This document shows positions 58,201-64,000 of a stretch of 64,000 nucleotides of DNA, in pieces (the first letter of the stretch is position 1; each line of letters opens with the position of its first letter). Made by a program: the position numbers and the translations under genes. The stretch spans positions 3,436,549 to 3,500,548 of the forward strand of contig OY811985.1 in assembly GCA_963681505.1 (NCBI GenBank), given 5' to 3'. The notes beneath the pieces were generated by a model that saw only the letters and a program-made list of their open reading frames with translations, ran no database searches and was not told the DNA's origin. The stretch comes from Eunapius fragilis (lineage: Eukaryota > Porifera > Demospongiae > Spongillida > Spongillidae).

Positions 58201-61114
58201 TCTCTCCCTGCCCCACCCCTCTCTCCATTCCTCCTCTCCCCACCCTCTCTCCATTCCTTCTCTCCCTGCCCCACCCCTCTCTCCATTCCTCCTCTCTCCC
58301 TGCCCCACCCCTCTCCATTCCTGCTCTCTCCCCACCCTCTCTCCATTCCTTCTCTCCCCTGCCCCATCCCTCTCTCCATTCCTTCTCTCTCTCCATTCCT
58401 CATCTCTCCCCCACCCCTCTCTCCATTCCTCCTCTCTCTCCCCACTCCTCTCTCTCCACCCCCTCTCTATTCCACCCCTCTCACCTCCTTTACTACACTC
58501 TGCAGCCCATTGACCATAAAAATATTCGGCGAAGAGTTTATGATGCCCTTAATGTTCTGATGGCAATGAATATTATTTCAAAAGAAAAGAAGGAAATCCG
58601 TTGGATTGGCCTTCCTACCAACTCGGTTCAGGAGTGTGAACACATAGAGGTATAGGACGAAACATGCACCTGTGCCTGGATCATTGACACTGGATTCTCA
58701 TTTGCAGATGGAGCTTGGTCAAGCAGAACAGGACATACAGACAAAGAAGGAACAGTTGGAGGAGCTTCTTATTCAGGTAAAGGATGTTAATGTGCCTCCT
58801 TGTTGTGCTACTTTTGCCGCGTTTGCAGATTCTGTGTTTCAAGAACCTAATGAAGCGTAACAGAGAGAAGCTGGCCGTGGCAGGGGCTCCCCCTCAGAAC
58901 TCAGCTATATCACTTCCGTTCATAGTTGTGAACACAAGCAAGAGGACGACAATTGACTGCAGCATATCCAGCGACAAGTAAGTGGAAAATGGAGGGAAGG
59001 TAGCTCACATTCATGTAAGGGAGTTAGGGCACTGCTCTAAGTGATCTTATTTTTTAGGTATGTTGAAGAAGTACTGCTATATTGTAGATTGGCATCATTA
59101 GTGTCAATACTTTTGGTGCATATTTACATACTGGTGTGTCCCTCTAGATCCGAATATGTATTCAACTTTGACAATGCCTTTGAGCTTCACAATGATGTCG
59201 ATGTCCTGAAGAAGATGGGACTAGACTGTGGGCTGCACTCCGGGACATGCACTGCTGAGGACATTAAACAGGCCAAAAGCATGTTGCCAAAGGCCTTTGA
59301 ATCCACTCTGAATGGTGAGCATTAACTAGAGGGAGCCTAGGGAGGAGGGGACCACTACTTTAGGCTGTACATGTTTGTGGTGTGGGCATTTAGATTTGCT
59401 TAGCATCTCAGAATGAAGGCAAGTAAGGGAGGCAGTTGGTTGAGATATAGGGAAGTAAAAGGGCATTGGTTGTACTCATGCGTATTACCTCACAAGGGAT
59501 CTACTTTGATCACACTGTGCATTCCAGTGACCTATTGCTGACAGTAGGGCTGATATATCATCCATCTTGGGTTGCATCCTTAAGCTGAATGCACAGTGTG
59601 CAGCAATTGCATGCACCTTCAATAAATATGGTGCACTAATTTTATGTATTGTTTAATCACGTGTGCACGCCCATGTCCCCCCCCCTTTTCTGCCTCATAC
59701 AGCCATACTGCCTTGTTGATTGTGCTGAAGGTATACCAAAATAAATTGATGAATTGCATAATTATCAAAGTGCTAGTGACTACCAGGTGAAATTAGGCAC
59801 TACTTTGTGCTCCTACTTTGCAAGGAAGATACAATTTAAATTGCATAATCTTGCCCATGCATGGATTTATGTTGTGGTGCCTAGCATGCCTTTATGGATC
59901 CCTATATAGACAGTACTGTCATACTATGTCTGCAAAGGGCTTCATTAGATGCTTAGTATTTCCCTTTAGTTAATTATTGTTAATTTTCACATTTTTGTCC
60001 ATTATCTAATGATCAGTAAACATCTGTGATGCAGCACTGTGAGCAGACTATGGTTACCAAACTGCTGGTATAGCTAAGGCATAACTTATTATAACTTTGG
60101 TATGAAAGCGTGTTTATACCAAAGTTATACCAAGTTGTACATTAGTTATACTAGCAGTTATAGCTTTGTATAACCATAGTCCGCTCGCAGTGCAGCGGAA
60201 GGGAGGAAGGTGATTTGAATTGTTATTGTATGGTTAAAGTGGTATAATTTCATTAATCTTTGATTCCAGAAATGGTTATAGCAAGAACCCTTGCAGCTGT
60301 CAGCAATGGAGCTGTTACACCCACTAACTCATTCAAGGACTCCCCTAGTCTCACATCCACTCCAAACCTCAAGGCTTCCCCTGTGGCAGCATCTCCGGTG
60401 ATGAAGGTTGCTCACAGCCATAGCTCTCCTGTTGCAAGCTCCCCCCTTTCAACTGTCAACCCAAGTCAGCTGCTAGCTGCCCTCACTTCTTTTGCACATG
60501 CTCACTCGGTTGGTGGCAGTTCAAATAGTCCTGGTCAGTCTCTGGGCAGTGGCTATTCAAGGCAACCAGAGTCACCAACCTCATCTGTCTCTACTCCTTC
60601 TCATGCAAACCTACCTTCTCCGGGGGCTGTCACTGCTCTTGTAACCACTGCACTGAGAGCAGGAAGGAACCCCGGGCCCGTTGTGGGCAGACCAACCTCG
60701 CAGTCGCCCATCTCCGCGGCAAAATCTCAGCTTCACAACCACTGCCCCACCGCAACCCAAAGCGTCCCATCCCCACTCTTGAAGACTGCGACCGGCTACA
60801 GTCAAGCCCCTTCCATGTCGTTGAGCACAACTCTCCTGACCGCATCGCCCCAAGTAGTCTCCAAGTCACCTGGCCCCAAGATAGTGACTGTTTCCAAACT
60901 CAACACGCCAGAACTGACAGCGGCGCTCCTGCAGCTGCTGCAACAGAACAGCAGCCTACTGAAGCAGGCTGGGGGGCCCGCTGCTGTGGGGAACGGTGCC
61001 GCCCTAACTGCGTCAGGCGGGTTGCGAGGAGGCATGATGCATGGTAGTCCTGCTGCATCACCCGGGACGACTGTGCCTCCGGCAGCTTGCCTCAGTGACA
61101 ACGTGGCACAGTAG
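54403..61114 (+). CDS. TFDP1: Transcription factor DP, E2F dimerisation partner
   Basis: Forms heterodimers with E2F proteins on cell-cycle promoters; nuclear. Ten exons in phase give 639 residues: 54403-54445, 55059-55166, 55266-55312, 55374-55655, 55955-56020, 58506-58649, 58708-58776, 58829-58977, 59148-59314 and 60270-61114. The winged-helix DNA-binding domain reads [33 protein letters not shown], then [19 protein letters not shown] and [11 protein letters not shown] (about residues 150-230). A coiled coil ([13 protein letters not shown]) and the marked-box region follow, with [39 protein letters not shown] and [26 protein letters not shown] is the DP/E2F core motif. The last exon adds some 280 residues rich in Ser, Pro, Thr and Ala, absent from vertebrate DP1 (about 410 residues). 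Vertebrate paralogue assignment (TFDP1 or TFDP2) is not implied. Confidence 0.93.
55180..55230 (+). repeat. (GT)n microsatellite in TFDP intron 2
   Basis: About 24 GT units starting 12 bp after the donor of exon 55059-55166. Confidence 0.9.
56058..56478 (+). repeat. G-rich minisatellite in TFDP intron 5
   Basis: About 18 irregular units of GGGGTGAGGGTAGTCTGTAGT with shorter GGGTAGTCTGTAGT units mixed in, beginning 38 bp after the donor of exon 55955-56020. Confidence 0.9.
56479..58045 (+). other. Middle of TFDP intron 5, no exon supported
   Basis: About 1.5 kb of AT-rich sequence between two minisatellites. Open frames of 60-117 codons occur (for example 56725-57078) but show no family motif and are not needed for phase, since the flanking exons join in phase 0. 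Confidence 0.4.
58047..58495 (+). repeat. Pyrimidine-rich minisatellite next to a TFDP acceptor
   Basis: CTCTCTCCATTCCTCCTCTC-type units run up to about 10 bp before the acceptor TGCAG of exon 58506-58649. The array therefore forms a greatly extended polypyrimidine tract. Its purine strand contains open frames of up to 137 codons that are artefacts. Confidence 0.9.
60031..60196. repeat. Imperfect palindromic element in TFDP intron 9
   Basis: A 166-bp imperfect palindrome with ends GCAGCACTGTGAGCAGACTA and TAGTCCGCTCGCAGTGCAGC, and a second inverted pair inside (ATAACTTTGGTAT/ATACCAAAGTTAT). MITE-like, 73 bp upstream of the acceptor of the last TFDP exon. Confidence 0.7.
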
Positions 61115-61529
61115 TTTACTAAAGGCATAGCTGTACGTCTTGTTTGCATACCTGCTATTAGAGCCCTTTTTTTTGTGTCTGCACCATTACAGATGTGCTA
61201 GTTTGATACTAGGCATAGTTTTATATGCAAAAAATCGTCTCCAGGTACTTTTTCGCAGCATTGTGTCTGTCTCTGTGCCAGAAAAAAAATGCACTCGTGA
61301 TTGTGTTGTATTCTGTTATTTGTGGACATGTATGTCTGTCTGTCATAACGACACCCATTGATCAAAGTGGTTTAATATGTTTGATGGTGTATAGTGGTTT
61401 GAACTTGGCTTAAGTTGGTACACACATACTACATATAAATATGTACTGTCATACAGCTGTGATCTTGCATACAGTGATTTGTGTGCCGGCCATACTGTGT
61501 TAGCACAAATTTGTTCTTAGCGTGGTCGA
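61115..61529. other. Convergent 3' region between TFDP and the repeat-exon gene
   Basis: The two stop codons lie 415 bp apart in convergent orientation, so both 3' UTRs fall here. No further gene is seen. Confidence 0.5.
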
Positions 61530-63724
61530 CTATATCACTACTTCAATTGGTTTGAACTGGTGACACAGTTGCTTAATGATGTCAAGAAGGACATCTTTCT
61601 CCCTTCTCAGTTCTGCTGATTGCAGGCTTAGGTGGTCGAGTTCATGTGTACTTTGAAGTAAAGCTGCCTTCACATTCTGCAGCTCCTCCAAAAGTTCACT
61701 TTGTGGCTCCTTCTAAATTAATAGTGAATTAAAAGTACTTTAATAAGGGAGATTGTGAATTATTAATAATGTTAACTAACCTCACTTGACTGAACCAGCA
61801 GCTGGTCATAATGATCCTTCATTGTACCCAATTGGTAGGCAAGCATATCCTTTTGCTGTAACAGACCCCTCACTTCTTCATCATGCTCTTCTAGAAGCAA
61901 TGTCTCTGCCCCCTCATATCTCCGGGTAAGTGTGGTCAGTTCATCTCCCAGCTGCTGTGCTCGTGAGCTCTCTTGTAGCAGCTGTGTATCAATACATGAT
62001 CAGCAACATTATGTGCACATCAATGCAATTCATGATCAGTAATACTCCACTGATAGGAGTTGTAAAATGTACAGACATGGGAAAATTAAGATTCGATTGA
62101 AAATGCATCAGTTTAGTACTTTGATAGTGTTTGATAGCATGTACTGGTATATGCATTTGCATTCAATGTGTCACTCAGCAGTGCCCAACAACATACATCA
62201 CAGCATATATAGTTGAGAGTTGATTTGATGAATATAATTTAAGCATTTTGATTATAAATGTAATCAACTTTTAACAAAATTGTGGTATTCGTTTTTACTT
62301 TAACTAGGCAAATCCTATGGCAAACATTAAAAACTAACACTTAATATGAAACAGTGGCATTAAATAAGTCAAAATACCAATATTTTAACTTAGTTTTTAA
62401 TTTGAATATGAAGCCACAGTTTTCAAACATCGTAAGAAAATATAAGGTTCCATTATGAAAGCAAGGGTACCATTATGAAAGCATTGCAGATAATTAATGC
62501 AAAGTTTTATCCAAACTGTTATACTGATCTCCAAAACCTAATGTAATGTATAATGCATCAGTTTAGTACTTTGATTGTGTTTGATAGCATGTACTGGTAT
62601 ATGCATTTGCATTCAATGTGTCACTCAGCAGTGCCCATGTATCCATGGCTCACACTGTCTTTAATCTTCTCCAATTCTCCCCTGACATAACGAAGAAGAT
62701 CTCCATGGGTGAGGTAATTTATATTTTCACCAATTTCATTGCCGATCGCTATGCTACAGAGCTCCCTCAAGTCATCAGTCTGCACTTCTGCTATATGTGC
62801 TGCGTTGCTAAGTTCTTTTGAGTGCTACAGTGTATAAAAAGATAGACAGTTGTGTAGCTGTGACATTGGCCTTACCGTTTCATGTACTTGCTTCATCTTG
62901 TCTCTGATGAGCTGAACCAAACCGTCATGACTGCAGCCTTGGAGAGTGTCAGTACTACAGTTGGTGGTCTCTAAGCAAAGCTCCCTCAGATTGTTAGTCT
63001 GCTGTTCAGCCAACATCTTAGCCTGTGTCTGGGCCTCACTATGCTGAGTGGATAGTATTACAATTTATATTAGCCCAATGAATCAAGCCTGCATTTACCT
63101 GCTCCAACCTTCTCTGTATCCCATGTTTTAGGTGCACCAGGAGGCCTGCATAGCTGAGGTTACTCACAGCTTCAATTGGACAGTTTGTAACGGTTGTGCA
63201 GAGTTCTCTGACATGGCTAGTTTGTAATTCTGCAGTGGCCTTGGCTTCATTGAGTTCATTGCAGTGCTATAGAAGGGAAGGTGTTAAACACTACTTAGCA
63301 AGAACATAATGTTTGAGTGGCATGAAGTACCCTGTCTGATGCTTTCTCGATCTCATCTTTAATCCACTCAAGAAGGCTACTGTGATCCAGCCCCTGTACC
63401 ATTTCCTCTGAACAGTTTGCATTTGCAACGCAAACATTTCTTAGACTGTTGGTTTGAGCTTCTGCAATGTGTTGAGCGTCAGACAGTTCTTTGGAAAACT
63501 GTAAATGACATTAAGAACTATCATTTATCATGATACTTGAATGTACTTGGACTCACTGTTTCATGTACTCGCTTCATCTCGTCTCTAATGAGCTGAACCA
63601 AACCATCATGACTGCAGCCTTGGAGAGTGTCAGTACTACAGTTGGTGGTCTCTAAGCAAAGCTCCCTCAGATTGTTAGTCTGCTCTTCAGCCAACATCTT
63701 AGCCTGTGTCTGGGCCTCACTATG
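61530..63724 (-). CDS. 3' part of a gene built of tandem 56-residue exons (partial)
   Basis: I do not recognise this protein. Seven exons, all phase 0 at both ends: 63724-63557, 63498-63331, 63266-63099, 63043-62876,62824-62654, 61981-61781 and 61712-61530 (stop at 61530-61532). The first five (168, 168, 168, 168 and 171 nt) encode one domain each. Shared features are an opening H/F-S/C-x-E-L, then AExQT, an LRELC-like core, an N-C pair, H-x-x-L-L/V, and a charged helix. The last two exons are predicted coiled coil (LTTLTRRYEGAETLLLEEHD, then LRREKDVLLDIIKQLCHQF). The 5' part lies beyond the right edge. Composition (Glu, Gln, Leu, Lys, conserved Cys) suggests a helical scaffold protein, perhaps cytoskeletal or centrosomal; this is inference. 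The missing gene start prevents naming. Confidence 0.8.
62103..62638. repeat. Two direct copies of an 88-bp sequence in one intron
   Basis: About 62103-62190 and 62551-62638 share AATGCATCAGTTTAGTACTT onward to CAGTGCCCA with one or two differences, in the 671-bp intron between exons 62824-62654 and 61981-61781. The second copy ends within about 16 bp of the donor of exon 62654. Confidence 0.85.
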
Positions 63725-64000
63725 CTGTAGTGGATAATTTCATTTCATGTATCTTACTTAGATGCTACGTTAACCTTTTGGCTAAACCAGTCTAAATATG
63801 CATGTGGGTTGGGGAGAAATGAAATTGTATTGACCTGGCATATGAGCTTAACTTGCTACAAAAGTGCACCAATGGGTATAATATGGAACAAAACTATGAA
63901 TTAAATAGAAAGCAAATAAATATTTGACTATTCTATGAAGTTATTTGGCAAGAGACAAATTATTTGCATGCATATGTTATGCAGTAAAGAGCTACCATAA
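63725..64000 (-). other. Intron sequence at the right edge
   Basis: AT-rich sequence upstream of exon 63724-63557 on the minus strand; no further repeat exon is visible before the window ends. By the observed pattern the next exon should lie just beyond. Confidence 0.5.

Noticed and set aside
57997..58655. Arg/Glu/Gly-rich and Ser/Pro-rich frames
   Set aside because: Translations of the pyrimidine-rich minisatellite; the true TFDP exon starts at 58506 in its own frame.

Overview
The window is nuclear DNA of a eukaryote, almost certainly an early-branching animal; a sponge is my best guess but the sequence alone does not prove it. All confident genes are split by GT-AG introns, and they are animal genes: a receptor-type Smad, the ciliary protein DZIP1, the E2F partner DP, tripeptidyl peptidase II, xylulose kinase and thiamin pyrophosphokinase. 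I assembled exons by hand from splice signals, reading phase and known family motifs. Five gene models close with consistent phase from start codon to stop codon.

Layout. 1-1814: short dispersed repeats and a long perfect-looking foldback. 1815-4242 (-): a divergent Rab-type GTPase. 4540-6031: a possible first exon, then a G-tract and a 1.26-kb element with terminal inverted repeats. 6265-15230 (-): a head-to-tail graveyard of 5'-truncated non-LTR retrotransposon copies with an R2-like architecture (N-terminal zinc fingers, reverse transcriptase, C-terminal CCHC plus restriction-like endonuclease). 15599-19465 (+): XYLB. 21683-25059 (+): an R-Smad. 27695-28861 (+): TPK1. 29004-36907 (-): DZIP1. 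37714-53976 (-): TPP2. 54403-61114 (+): TFDP, divergent from TPP2 across about 430 bp. 61530 to the right edge (-): the 3' part of an unrecognised gene built from tandem 56-residue exons.

The introns are unusually rich in minisatellites, and several of the longest open reading frames are artefacts of these arrays. In two cases the tandem unit carries splice-site sequence: about 54 copies of an exon-end/5' splice site in DZIP1, and about 45 copies of CAG|GTA in TPP2. There are also several foldback (MITE-like) elements and two short intronic hairpins of microRNA-precursor-like shape.

The genes do not form one pathway. They are ordinary housekeeping, signalling and ciliary genes packed closely, with two convergent pairs (TPK1/DZIP1 and TFDP/the repeat gene) and one divergent pair (TPP2/TFDP). 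The least explained item is the repeat-exon gene at the right edge, which is my candidate for an undescribed system.
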